From assembly GCA_023251075.1 (NCBI GenBank), contig JAHEZM010000028.1, positions 1-48,179 on the forward strand: a stretch of 48,179 nt of DNA, given 5' to 3'. Shown here in pieces: positions 10,427 through 18,082 of the stretch. The notes beneath the pieces are model-generated. The model did no database searches. It saw nothing but the letters and a program-made list of their open reading frames with translations, and was not told where the DNA came from. A program made the position numbers and the translations under genes. Source of the DNA: Flavobacteriales bacterium (GTDB lineage Bacteria; Bacteroidota; Bacteroidia; Flavobacteriales_C; GCA-002722245). Position 1 is the first letter of the stretch. Each line of letters begins with the position of its first letter.

Positions 10427-10576
10427 GGGTTTGAAGGTATTTATTTTTTTAATTTGACATACTGTTTCCGAAAGGTGAATTTTTTGTTAAATAAAGCTTT
10501 ACATCGTGATGTTAAATTTATATTTTAGTGCGAGGGAGAAAAAACTTTAGTGCATTTAACTTTAACTTGGGATTCA

Positions 10577-10996
10577 ATGCTAAATGAGAGTAAAAACAAA
10601 TTGATGATTGAAGCAACGGATTTAACTCCGAAGTTTCACTTTGATGCATCAGAGGGGGTGTTTGCGATTACAGGAAAATCATTGCCAGATAGTGGTGAAC
10701 TTTTTTACAAACCTATTTTAGACTGGTTAGAGACTAAACTTCCCAGCAGTTCCCAAAAAATTAAATTTCATATCAGTTTAGATCAAATGAATTTATCATC
10801 TTCAAAGATGATCTTGTTTATTCTGTATAAATTGAAAGCAGCCAAAGAAACAGGTAAAATCGTTTCTGTGTGGTGGTATCATGCTTCTGAAGACTCTGAT
10901 ATGTTGGAGGTAGGCGAAGATTATGAATTCATGGTAGATATACCTTTTCGCTTTAAAGTAGGAAAATTCGAAGCAAGCGAATTATTGGTTGCTTAA
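10577..10996 (+). CDS. SiaC-like regulatory phosphoprotein (DUF1987)
   Basis: About 139 residues, with the family signature TPKFHFDASEGVFAITGKSL, a FYKPILDWLE block and a central serine-rich strand-helix NLSSSKMILFILYKL. In Pseudomonas, SiaC is switched by phosphorylation and controls a diguanylate cyclase. No SiaA, SiaB or GGDEF gene is present here. The ATG at 10577 is chosen; a GTG at 10550 and an ATG at 10604 are alternatives. TAAATTTA at 10513-10520 is a near-match -7 box. If the phospho-acceptor aligns with the usual NTSS-type motif, the threonine is leucine here. Confidence 0.8.
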   Translation: MLNESKNKLMIEATDLTPKFHFDASEGVFAITGKSLPDSGELFYKPILDWLETKLPSSSQKIKFHISLDQMNLSSSKMILFILYKLKAAKETGKIVSVWWYHASEDSDMLEVGEDYEFMVDIPFRFKVGKFEASELLVA

Positions 10997-11022
10997 AACA
11001 TCTCCTTTTAAATCATACTTAG

Positions 11023-11030
11023 TATATTCG
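11023..11030 (+). promoter_or_regulatory. Possible promoter -7 box for the OmpH-like operon
   Basis: TATATTCG differs from TAnnTTTG at one position and lies 36 bases upstream of the ATG at 11066. It could drive the three-gene set ending at 12725. Confidence 0.35.
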
Positions 11031-11065
11031 CATTTCAAATTTTGAAGTGGCCAAATCTTATTGTT

Positions 11066-11686
11066 ATGCTTAAAAAAGTTATTATCGCCTTACAAGTAGT
11101 TATTTTAATTGCGGTGGGAGTTTTGTTTTATAGATCTTATAGTGCCCCAACGGGCAATGAACCGGCTTATGTTTTTGATGATAAAGGAAAGGCCGCTTCA
11201 AAAGTAACTGATAATGATATTATTGTTTATTATGATCAGGATAGTTTAATTGCCAAAAGCAATTATATCGATAGTTTAGAAAAATCTTACAATGCGAGTG
11301 AAGCAAGCTGGAATAATAATTTGGAAAGAAAAAAACAAAATTATCAGGATTGGGCAATGCAAACCCGATCTAAAATTGATAACAAGCAAATGACGATGGT
11401 TGAAACTCAACAAGCAGGAGAAAAAGATCAGCAATTACAAATGGATTTGTATCAATATCAACAAAAGGCAGAAGAAACATTGGCTGCATTGCAAGTAGAC
11501 GTTTACAAAAAAATGAACGACGCCATTTATAAAACAGTAAAGGAATTAAATACAAAAAAGAAAATAAAATTTGTATTGGCTTATGGTGGAAAAACTCAAT
11601 TGGTAACTCCAACTGAAGGTGCTATTAATGTTACTTCCGACATGGTTGAAATCATCAACAATCTTTACAAAACAAAACGTAAGTAG
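11066..11686 (+). CDS. OmpH/Skp-like coiled-coil envelope protein
   Basis: A 206-residue protein with one N-terminal hydrophobic segment (residues 2-21: anchor or uncleaved signal). A long alpha-helical, Gln/Lys/Glu-rich coiled coil follows, and then a compact C-terminal part (KKKIKFVLAYGG...NVTSDMVEIINNLY) typical of OmpH/Skp periplasmic chaperones of Bacteroidota. It probably binds unfolded outer-membrane proteins. ATG 11066 is preferred over an upstream TTG because it starts directly before the hydrophobic segment. The stop codon overlaps the next start by one base. Confidence 0.75.
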   Translation: MLKKVIIALQVVILIAVGVLFYRSYSAPTGNEPAYVFDDKGKAASKVTDNDIIVYYDQDSLIAKSNYIDSLEKSYNASEASWNNNLERKKQNYQDWAMQTRSKIDNKQMTMVETQQAGEKDQQLQMDLYQYQQKAEETLAALQVDVYKKMNDAIYKTVKELNTKKKIKFVLAYGGKTQLVTPTEGAINVTSDMVEIINNLYKTKRK

Positions 11687-12252
11687 TGTTTGTTTCTCAA
11701 GAAAAATTAAAAAGCAATCTTGCCGAGTATATTTTATATATGTGGCATGTTGAAGATTTGGTGCGTGCTTACCAATTCGATTTAGAAAAAATTGATGAGA
11801 ACATTATCAGTAGAAATACTTCTAGTGATGTTCAGCAAATTCAATTGAAAAATTGGTACAAGGGAATTGTAAATGAAATGAAGCAAGCCAAGTTATTGCA
11901 ACGCGGTCATTTAAAAGAAGTGGAAGAAAAAATGGTCGAGTTGAATTTACTGCACATCACCTTATTGAACCACATTAAAAATAAAGAATATATCATGCTT
12001 TATGATCGCGCTAAACCTGAAATTGAGGAATTAAAAAAACGATCAGAAATTAGCAAAGAAGGAAGTGAAGAGATAAAAAGCAAGGCTGTGAAAAGTGACA
12101 TTGAAGCATGCTTTAATGGCCTCTATGGAATATGGATGTTGCGCTTACAAAAAAAACAAATCAGCGAAGAAACTTCTTCTGCGATGAATAAAATTTCAAA
12201 TTTAATTGCTTATCTTACTCGTAGCTATCATTCTACAATGAACGGTATATGA
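11686..12252 (+). CDS. DUF4924 family protein
   Basis: A 188-residue soluble helical protein with the DUF4924 signature NLAEYILYMWHVEDLVRAY near the N-terminus. The family is found mainly in Bacteroidota and its function is unknown. The start is a GTG that shares its first base with the stop of the OmpH-like gene, and its stop overlaps the next ATG by four bases (ATGA). The three genes are therefore probably co-translated. No signal peptide is present, so it acts in the cytoplasm. Confidence 0.8.
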   Translation: MFVSQEKLKSNLAEYILYMWHVEDLVRAYQFDLEKIDENIISRNTSSDVQQIQLKNWYKGIVNEMKQAKLLQRGHLKEVEEKMVELNLLHITLLNHIKNKEYIMLYDRAKPEIEELKKRSEISKEGSEEIKSKAVKSDIEACFNGLYGIWMLRLQKKQISEETSSAMNKISNLIAYLTRSYHSTMNGI

Positions 12253-12725
12253 GAATAACTACTACACTTTTTTTCATTTTTTTATTAGTACAAATTAGTC
12301 GAGCACAATCTGCTTCCATTTTAGCCAGCGATAGTACTTTTGCTAAAGCATTCGATATCAATGAATATTTTAATGTGGATTTAGCTCCGGAAGAACGTCA
12401 GAAAATTAAAGATGAAATAATTAAATTAACAGATGTTCTGGAAAAGCACCCTAACGAGTACAGTATTTATATTAATAGGGGAGCTAATTTTTCTTATCTC
12501 GGATTTCACGTGAATGCAATAAAAGATTACGATAAAGCATTAGAATTAAAAAATGATTTACCTGAAGCTTATTATAACAGAGGCTTAGCGAAAGCCCGTT
12601 TTTTTTATAATGTAAATAGCTGCAAAGATATTTATGCGGCTGCTAATTTAGGATTGGTTCAAGCACAAACTGTTTTCGATAAAAATTGCAAGCGGTATAC
12701 TGCTTCCATTGCAGGAAGTAAGTAA
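12249..12725 (+). CDS. Secreted TPR-repeat protein, paralogue of the one at 6993
   Basis: 158 residues with a signal peptide (MRITTTLFFIFLLVQISRAQ) and a TPR pair (YINRGANFSYLGFHVNAIKDY and AYYNRGLAKARFFYN). The C-terminal cysteine pair lies in SCKDIYAAANLG...KNCKRY. It matches the protein at 6993-7580 over its second half. It is the last gene of the OmpH-like/DUF4924/TPR operon and is followed by a bidirectional terminator. It is probably a periplasmic binding scaffold. Confidence 0.8.
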   Translation: MRITTTLFFIFLLVQISRAQSASILASDSTFAKAFDINEYFNVDLAPEERQKIKDEIIKLTDVLEKHPNEYSIYINRGANFSYLGFHVNAIKDYDKALELKNDLPEAYYNRGLAKARFFYNVNSCKDIYAAANLGLVQAQTVFDKNCKRYTASIAGSK

Positions 12726-12768
12726 TGTTTTTCCTTCCGTGGAGATGAATTGCATTCATTGTAAATAA

Positions 12769-12801
12769 AAAAGAACTGTCAAGTAAATGACAGTCCTTTT
12801 T
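12769..12801. terminator. Bidirectional intrinsic terminator
   Basis: ACTGTCA (12775-12781) pairs with TGACAGT (12788-12794) around a 6-base loop. An A-run lies on the left and a T-run on the right, so the hairpin works in both directions. It lies between the convergent TPR gene (plus) and M42 peptidase gene (minus). Confidence 0.85.
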
Positions 12802-12819
12802 TATTAGATTTTGATTCAA

Positions 12820-13935
12820 TTATATTTTTGTGAAATATCTAAAGTCTTGATTATTCTTTACCACCTTCACCGACTCCAAAATCAATTTAATTACATTTTC
12901 TACATCCTCCTGATGTGCTGTTTCAACAGTAGTGTGCATGTATTTCAATGGAATGGAAATTAATGCAGAGGGAACACCACCAATAGAATAAGCGAAAGCA
13001 TCGGTATCAGTTCCAGTAGCACGAGAGGCTGCTAATCTTTGGAAAGGTATTTTGTTTTTTTCAGCAACGTCTTTAATCAATTTCAAAACATTATTGTGCA
13101 CCGCTGGGCCAGTAGTTAAAACCGGACCTTTACCACATTTAGTATCTCCTTGCTCTTTGAGGTTGATGAGAGGAGTAGAGGTGTCGTGACAAACGTCGGT
13201 AACAATGGCCAGGTTCGGACGAATACTTTCAGTAATCATTTGAGCACCGCGTAAACCAACTTCTTCCTGCACAGCATTTACGATATATAATGCAAAGGGT
13301 AATTTTGTTTTTTGTTCGTGAAGCAACCTTGCAACTTCGGCGATGATAAATCCACCCAAGCGGTTATCTAATGCGCGACCAACAAAGTATTTTTTATTTA
13401 AAACGATGAATTCATCTTCGTAAGTTACTACATCACCCACGCGAATTCCCAATTTCTCTACTTCGGTATTTGATTCAGCGCCGCAATCCAACCAAATATT
13501 GGTTGTTTTAGGAGTTTCTTCTTTTCCATCAATTCTGGTGTGAATGGCAGGCCATCCAAAAACAGCTTTAACAATTCCTTTCTCGGTATGAATATTTACT
13601 CTTTTAGAAGGAGCAATCTGATGATCGCTTCCACCATTTTTTCTTAAATAGATATAACCATCTTTAGTAATCAAATGAACGAACCACGAAATTTCATCGG
13701 CATGGGCTTCAATCACTACTTTGTATTTTGCTGTTGGATTGATGATGGCTGCTACTGAACCATAATTATCAATAGTATAAGTGTCCACATAAGGTTGAAT
13801 ATATTTCAACCACAATTTTTGTCCTTCCGCTTCAAAACCTGTAGGAGATGGATTATTAATATATGCTTCTAAGAAATCGAGAGATTTTTGAGTAAGAATT
13901 GATTTCGCTTTTTTTTCAGTTTTCTTTTTTGCCAT
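12820..13935 (-). CDS. M42 family aminopeptidase
   Basis: A 371-residue cytosolic co-catalytic metallo-aminopeptidase of the M42 (deblocking/TET-like) family. Metal and catalytic motifs are visible: H78-A-D-E (EAHADEISW), GRALDNRLGG, VQEEVGLRGA, VTDVCHDTSTP and TGTDTDAFAYS, the last usually containing a metal-binding His region nearby. It has no signal peptide, as expected. A -7 box at 13953-13960 gives it its own promoter downstream of the lipoprotein gene. It likely degrades peptides in the cytoplasm. Confidence 0.92.
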   Translation of the reverse strand: MAKKKTEKKAKSILTQKSLDFLEAYINNPSPTGFEAEGQKLWLKYIQPYVDTYTIDNYGSVAAIINPTAKYKVVIEAHADEISWFVHLITKDGYIYLRKNGGSDHQIAPSKRVNIHTEKGIVKAVFGWPAIHTRIDGKEETPKTTNIWLDCGAESNTEVEKLGIRVGDVVTYEDEFIVLNKKYFVGRALDNRLGGFIIAEVARLLHEQKTKLPFALYIVNAVQEEVGLRGAQMITESIRPNLAIVTDVCHDTSTPLINLKEQGDTKCGKGPVLTTGPAVHNNVLKLIKDVAEKNKIPFQRLAASRATGTDTDAFAYSIGGVPSALISIPLKYMHTTVETAHQEDVENVIKLILESVKVVKNNQDFRYFTKI

Positions 13936-13952
13936 AAAGGGTGTCTTTTTGA

Positions 13953-13960
13953 CAAAAATA
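13953..13960 (-). promoter_or_regulatory. Promoter -7 box for the M42 aminopeptidase gene
   Basis: On the minus strand this reads TATTTTTG, an exact TAnnTTTG match 17 bases before the ATG. It suggests that the peptidase is transcribed separately from the sigma-factor operon upstream, with a very short leader. Confidence 0.5.
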
Positions 13961-13998
13961 GCGATATAAGAATAAGAAGAAAGTATTTAAGGGAAAAC

Positions 13999-14643
13999 TT
14001 ATCTGGTTAAAGTAAATTTTCCTCGATAGGTAAAAGTTTTTCCTGTTTCTAAAGTTCCTTTTACCACATATTTGTAGGTTCCGCTTTGAACAGGTTTTCC
14101 GTCGAATGTTCCATCCCAACCAGTGCTAAGTGAATAGCTGGTGAACAACAATACATTATCGATAGAATAAACTTCGATGGTAATACTTTTAACACCATAA
14201 CCAATGGGCACCCATGTATCTTGATTCCAATCATTATTGGGTGAAAAAGCGCTAGGTATAACATCAATAGAGGCAGCACAGGAGTATACATTAATGTAAT
14301 GAGTATCTGCAACTCCATATTTAGAAGCTATTACAGCGAAAACTCCGGGTTCAGCAATTTTAATATAGGGTTCTGAAGAACGTTTAACGAGTTGATTGAG
14401 GTCATTTCTTTTGCTCCAGGAAATGGAATCAATCGAGCTTGCATAAGTTAGTTGAAGATCATTGTTTTCAAAAAAACAAGTTGAAAGATATTTGCTGCTA
14501 TCGAGATTGATGATACATTGTTTGGTGGTTGGTTTGAAATTCGGATCAACACCCTCTTCGTACATATCGAGTTCATCTCTGTGATGACAACCAGAGATAA
14601 TTAAGATGCCCGCAACCAGAAAATATAGTGAGTTACGTAACAT
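13999..14643 (-). CDS. Lipoprotein with Ig-like domain and T9SS type B C-terminal domain
   Basis: 214 residues. The signal peptide ends in a lipobox (IISGC, Cys19) and is followed by HHRDE, which loosely resembles the basic-acidic surface-export tag of Bacteroidota lipoproteins. Residues 40-120 look like a small Ig-like fold. Residues 125-214 are a type B T9SS/gliding-associated domain (PSAFSPNNDWNQDTWVPIG, then GWDGTFDGKPVQSGTYKYVV). It starts on the last base of the anti-sigma::PorP gene. Type B domains normally pair with PorP/SprF-like barrels, so it is the likely extracellular partner of that protein. Lipidation plus a type B domain in one small protein is unusual. Confidence 0.82.
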   Translation of the reverse strand: MLRNSLYFLVAGILIISGCHHRDELDMYEEGVDPNFKPTTKQCIINLDSSKYLSTCFFENNDLQLTYASSIDSISWSKRNDLNQLVKRSSEPYIKIAEPGVFAVIASKYGVADTHYINVYSCAASIDVIPSAFSPNNDWNQDTWVPIGYGVKSITIEVYSIDNVLLFTSYSLSTGWDGTFDGKPVQSGTYKYVVKGTLETGKTFTYRGKFTLTR

Positions 14644-16538
14644 TATAAGTTACTTGGGTTAATAGTTTTGCCGAACATGTATTTTACGCCTGCACTTACA
14701 AAACCTTCTCTGTCCGCATCAGAGTAACGAATATTCTCATCTACTAAAATTCCACCATTTAAATGGAATCTTAATTTATCGGCAATGTTAATGCCTGCAG
14801 TAAATGCTGCATAATTCGAATTCTCTACAGATACACCAGCAAAAATTCTGTTTTTATAAGTGAACATAGTACCTGCTGTATAAATGGGAGTAATTTCAGA
14901 AGTTCTTTTACCATAAATGGTAGCGGTAAACTTTTTAGAGAATGGAATATTGATACCAGCAGTAAGAGCATTGTTTTTAGTTAACTCCGGACGTTTATTC
15001 AATGATGTTTGAAACAAGTTATTGAAACTTGCACCCGCAAAAAATAAAGGATGATTGAACCAAATACCAGCATTGTAGTTGATATACTTTTCGCCAGTCT
15101 CAACAGATTTGTCGTTAGTAGTAATCAATCCGCCGCCTTCTCCTTCTTTCCAATAATTTACATTTTTCGCATCCAATGCATTGGTGCAATGTGTAGCGCC
15201 CACACCCAATCGAATAGAGCTTAATTTGCTTATTTTTTGGTTCATCGATAAGCTGATATTCACTTTACGGGATTCCCAGTCATTGTTGATGGTGTTTTGA
15301 AAATAAGAACCGATAGCAAATTTCTTATCGCTACCTAATGCAACATCTCCTGCAACATAAAGACTTGATGGATCATGCCAGTTCAATACCTTTTCTTGTG
15401 AGTTTCTCAACCAGGCATCAGTCCAGAAAGAAGAATACATTACTTTTACACCTGCTCTCGCTTCTACTCCGGCAATAGCAGGATTTTCATTTAAATTATT
15501 TAAAACTGATGCGGGCAAACTAGAGGGAAGGGTAAGGTATTTTAAAACCTTATCATCAATATTTTCCCAGTTTGCGGCCACCACATTTCCTAATTGTTCC
15601 TGGTTGGTATTAAGTTCTTTGCCATAAGCATTGAAGGAAAGTAATTTTTCCTCTGCTGTTTCATTCTGAACTTCATAAACTGGCAGGTACAATTTGGTAT
15701 CCGGAGTTTGATTTCCCTCTTTATTAAAATCCTTTTTGTATTTCTTATTACTTATTCCTTTGTGTGTAGAGTTAACAAATTCTCTGTTTTGATTTTCGAT
15801 ATTGTTAGGCAATACAACCTTATTTTGTTTTTCATGAGTGTTAGAAGGAGGGGTTATGAATCCTCTTTTTTCACTACGGGCAATATTTTCTTCTTTTGTT
15901 GAATTGTTATTTTTCCCGGTTTGTTGAGTTTCATTGTAATGTCCTACAATAGCGTAACTAACCCAACCAAACAACAATATGGCAGCAGCAGCACTTAATT
16001 TTTTCCAATTGAAGAAAGCTCCTTTTTTCGAATTTTCTCCATTTAGCATTTGTTCCATTCGATTCCAATGTTGTGGATTGTATGGAACTTCTGTACTATT
16101 TAGAACTTCTCTGGATTTAACTTCAAAAGCAGGAGTAGCATCCAACTGATTTACAATCTCAGTCCAATGCTCAGGTTTGTAAGAAACATTGCCATTTTCC
16201 AGTTTTTCCTTTACTGCTTTTTCAAAATGGGTAGGTTGATCTAACTGAGAACTAATCGCATCCCAATGTGGCATGTTAAAAGCTACGGTTTCACCTTCCA
16301 GTTTATCGCGTAATCCTTTTTCAAAAGGAGTTAAAGAAGGACTCATTTCTTTTTCGAAAGATTTCCAGGCATTGGCAGGCATCGCAACATCAGCACTTTC
16401 TAAAATAGACTTAACCTTCTCCTCAAAAGGGGAAGGTTTAACGGAGTCTAATCTGGCTTTCATTTGTTCCCAATGTTGGGGATTGAAAGGGATTTCCTCG
16501 CCGTCTAAAATATTTTTTATGTTGTCGTCTGATGCCAT
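14643..16538 (-). CDS. Anti-sigma-like protein fused to a PorP/SprF-like outer-membrane barrel
   Basis: 631 residues. Residues 1-170 form five repeats of 33-35 residues, each with a V-x-(F/Y)-(N/K)-P-x-H-W type core; the tryptophans are 23, 58, 92, 125 and 158. The WxxMxxxLD pattern resembles Bacteroidota anti-sigma N-termini. One membrane helix follows (about 179-199). Residues 200-345 are a polar periplasmic linker. Residues 350-625 look like a PorP/SprF barrel (ENPAIAGVEARAGVKVMYSSFW, then alternating strands ending GVKYMFGK). The gene is one base from the ECF sigma gene and overlaps the type B lipoprotein gene by one base. The layout suggests one chain spanning both membranes that transmits a surface signal to the sigma factor. 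Domain calls are from pattern only. Confidence 0.8.
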   Translation of the reverse strand: MASDDNIKNILDGEEIPFNPQHWEQMKARLDSVKPSPFEEKVKSILESADVAMPANAWKSFEKEMSPSLTPFEKGLRDKLEGETVAFNMPHWDAISSQLDQPTHFEKAVKEKLENGNVSYKPEHWTEIVNQLDATPAFEVKSREVLNSTEVPYNPQHWNRMEQMLNGENSKKGAFFNWKKLSAAAAILLFGWVSYAIVGHYNETQQTGKNNNSTKEENIARSEKRGFITPPSNTHEKQNKVVLPNNIENQNREFVNSTHKGISNKKYKKDFNKEGNQTPDTKLYLPVYEVQNETAEEKLLSFNAYGKELNTNQEQLGNVVAANWENIDDKVLKYLTLPSSLPASVLNNLNENPAIAGVEARAGVKVMYSSFWTDAWLRNSQEKVLNWHDPSSLYVAGDVALGSDKKFAIGSYFQNTINNDWESRKVNISLSMNQKISKLSSIRLGVGATHCTNALDAKNVNYWKEGEGGGLITTNDKSVETGEKYINYNAGIWFNHPLFFAGASFNNLFQTSLNKRPELTKNNALTAGINIPFSKKFTATIYGKRTSEITPIYTAGTMFTYKNRIFAGVSVENSNYAAFTAGINIADKLRFHLNGGILVDENIRYSDADREGFVSAGVKYMFGKTINPSNL

Positions 16539-16539
16539 T

Positions 16540-17115
16540 TTATCTGCCGTTTGCCACAGCTATTTTATCGCTTAAAAGTTTTTTTAAATTCATTTTTGCC
16601 TTTGCCAAATTCGATTTTGAAGTACCCACACTAATATTCAGCATTTCAGCAATTTCATTGTGTTGATATCCGTCAACCACATATAAGTTGAACACTTGCT
16701 TGTAGGCAGGAGAGAGGTTTTGAACACATTTTAATAATTCATCATAACTTACATTGTTCAACAACGAATCACTTTCGTCTTCATCATTGCCACTCATGGT
16801 ATCAGAATGACGGTCATTCAGTTCTACCATGTTGTTATTTACTTTATTGCGACGAATATGATCAATGGCAGTATTCACCATAATTCTCCTGATCCATCCT
16901 TCAAATGAACCCTTATCTCCATATTTGTGGATATTGTTAAAAACCTTGATAAAAGCCTCCTGAAAAATATCCAATGCTTCATCATTGTCTTTAGCATATC
17001 TTCTGCATACAGCCATCATTTTGCCGTAGAACATTTCATACAGCTTTTGTTGGCTTCGACGGTCGCCCTCTATGCAACCTCGAATGATTATAGCGTTATC
17101 AATTACAATACCCAT
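16540..17115 (-). CDS. ECF-type RNA polymerase sigma factor
   Basis: 191 residues. Region 2 spans about residues 25-95 (AKDNDEALDIFQEAFIKVFNNI, then GSFEGWIRRIMVNTAIDHIRR). Region 4 spans about 125-180 (LSPAYKQVFNLYVVDGYQHNEIAEML, NISVGTSKSNLAKAK). The linker is acidic and Ser/Asp-rich. It lies one base upstream of the anti-sigma::PorP gene, the usual arrangement for an ECF sigma and its regulator. A near-match -7 box (TAAAGTTG, minus strand, 17141-17148) precedes it. Target promoters cannot be told from this window; autoregulation is possible. Confidence 0.95.
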   Translation of the reverse strand: MGIVIDNAIIIRGCIEGDRRSQQKLYEMFYGKMMAVCRRYAKDNDEALDIFQEAFIKVFNNIHKYGDKGSFEGWIRRIMVNTAIDHIRRNKVNNNMVELNDRHSDTMSGNDEDESDSLLNNVSYDELLKCVQNLSPAYKQVFNLYVVDGYQHNEIAEMLNISVGTSKSNLAKAKMNLKKLLSDKIAVANGR

Positions 17116-17250
17116 TAAATACAGCTTAAAATTAAGACGACAACTTTAGCAAAGGGTTGCTTTCCCTAAGTAAATTTGTTGATTTAGCTACCAATTTATT
17201 AAAATGTTTCCAAGTTCGCTACCTTTTTAAGTGTTTAATCTTATTATCCT

Positions 17251-17258
17251 TATTTTTG
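17251..17258 (+). promoter_or_regulatory. Promoter -7 box for mnmD
   Basis: TATTTTTG is an exact TAnnTTTG match 22 bases upstream of the ATG at 17280 and lies in the divergent region with the sigma-factor gene. No clear -33 TTTG is visible. Confidence 0.5.
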
Positions 17259-17279
17259 GTCAAATTCAGCTAACATTTG

Positions 17280-17927
17280 ATGAAAAGAACTTTAATTCAA
17301 ACCAACGATGGTTCTCATTCTTTAAGAATGGAGGAAATGAACGAAACCTATCATTCCATTCATGGTGCTTTACAGGAAGCAAAGCATGTTTTTTTAAAGG
17401 AGGGTTTCCATCAAACAGAAGGCGACGTTTCTATTCTTGAGGTAGGGTTTGGTACAGGACTCAATGCCTTTTTAACAATGTTGGAGGCGCATAAAACAGG
17501 AAGAATTACTCATTACGTAGGGATAGAGAAATTTCCGATAGAAGAAGACATTATTAGAACGATCAATTATGGTGAGTTGTTGGGCGAACCAGAGTGGTTT
17601 GATGAATTACATGTTTTGAATTGGAATATGGAGGTGCCTATTTCCGATTATTTCTTTCTGATTAAGTTGCAGAAAGATATTGCGGATACTGATTTTACAG
17701 AAAGGTTTGATATTATCTATTTCGATGCTTTCGCTCCCGAAAAACAACCTGAAATGTGGAGCAAAGATATATTTTCTAAAATGCTAAATGCATTAAAACC
17801 GGGAGGGATATTGGTGACGTATTGCGCTAAAGGACAAGTGAAGCGCGATTTAAAGGAAGTGGGGTTTGAGGTAGAGACAGTTGCTGGTCCGCCGGGGAAG
17901 AGAGAGATGATTAGGGGGAGAAAGTGA
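17280..17927 (+). CDS. mnmD: tRNA 5-methylaminomethyl-2-thiouridine methyltransferase MnmD
   Basis: 215 residues; a stand-alone version of the methyltransferase half of MnmC (DUF752). It methylates nm5s2U34 of tRNA to mnm5s2U34 using SAM. The SAM-binding loop LEVGFGTGLN (53-62) and the substrate-side motif YFDAFAPEKQPEMW are intact. The FAD-dependent MnmC half is absent. ATG 17280 is chosen over the TTG directly before it. A terminator-like hairpin follows at 17949-17981. Confidence 0.9.
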   Translation: MKRTLIQTNDGSHSLRMEEMNETYHSIHGALQEAKHVFLKEGFHQTEGDVSILEVGFGTGLNAFLTMLEAHKTGRITHYVGIEKFPIEEDIIRTINYGELLGEPEWFDELHVLNWNMEVPISDYFFLIKLQKDIADTDFTERFDIIYFDAFAPEKQPEMWSKDIFSKMLNALKPGGILVTYCAKGQVKRDLKEVGFEVETVAGPPGKREMIRGRK

Positions 17928-17948
17928 AATTTGTTTTGACGCCTAAAC

Positions 17949-17981
17949 ACCTTAGAGCACCCCAACTCTTGAGGTTTTCTT
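17949..17981 (+). terminator. Probable intrinsic terminator of mnmD
   Basis: CCT (17950-17952) with AGG (17972-17974), and AGAG (17954-17957) with CTCT (17966-17969), form an interrupted stem around an 8-base loop. TTTTCTTTTT follows immediately. Confidence 0.5.
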
Positions 17982-18032
17982 TTTACTAATTTGAAATACT
18001 CTGGGGGTTAAATCGGTATTTTTTTCATTTTT

Positions 18033-18040
18033 TATTTTTA
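18033..18040 (+). promoter_or_regulatory. Possible promoter -7 box for the large adhesin
   Basis: TATTTTTA differs from TAnnTTTG in the last base and lies 42 bases before the ATG at 18083. Local T-richness lowers confidence. Confidence 0.3.
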
Positions 18041-18082
18041 GTGCCCATTACTTCTTTAGTAGCTTTCTTAAAACAAGAAACT

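Noticed and set aside
13916-14119. Second minus-strand frame overlapping the ends of the lipoprotein and M42 genes
   Set aside because: It overlaps two well-supported genes, is low-complexity and has no family features.
16029-16538. DNA-level tandem repeat in the anti-sigma gene
   Set aside because: The five units are similar in protein but diverged in DNA, so they are not a slippage-type repeat.
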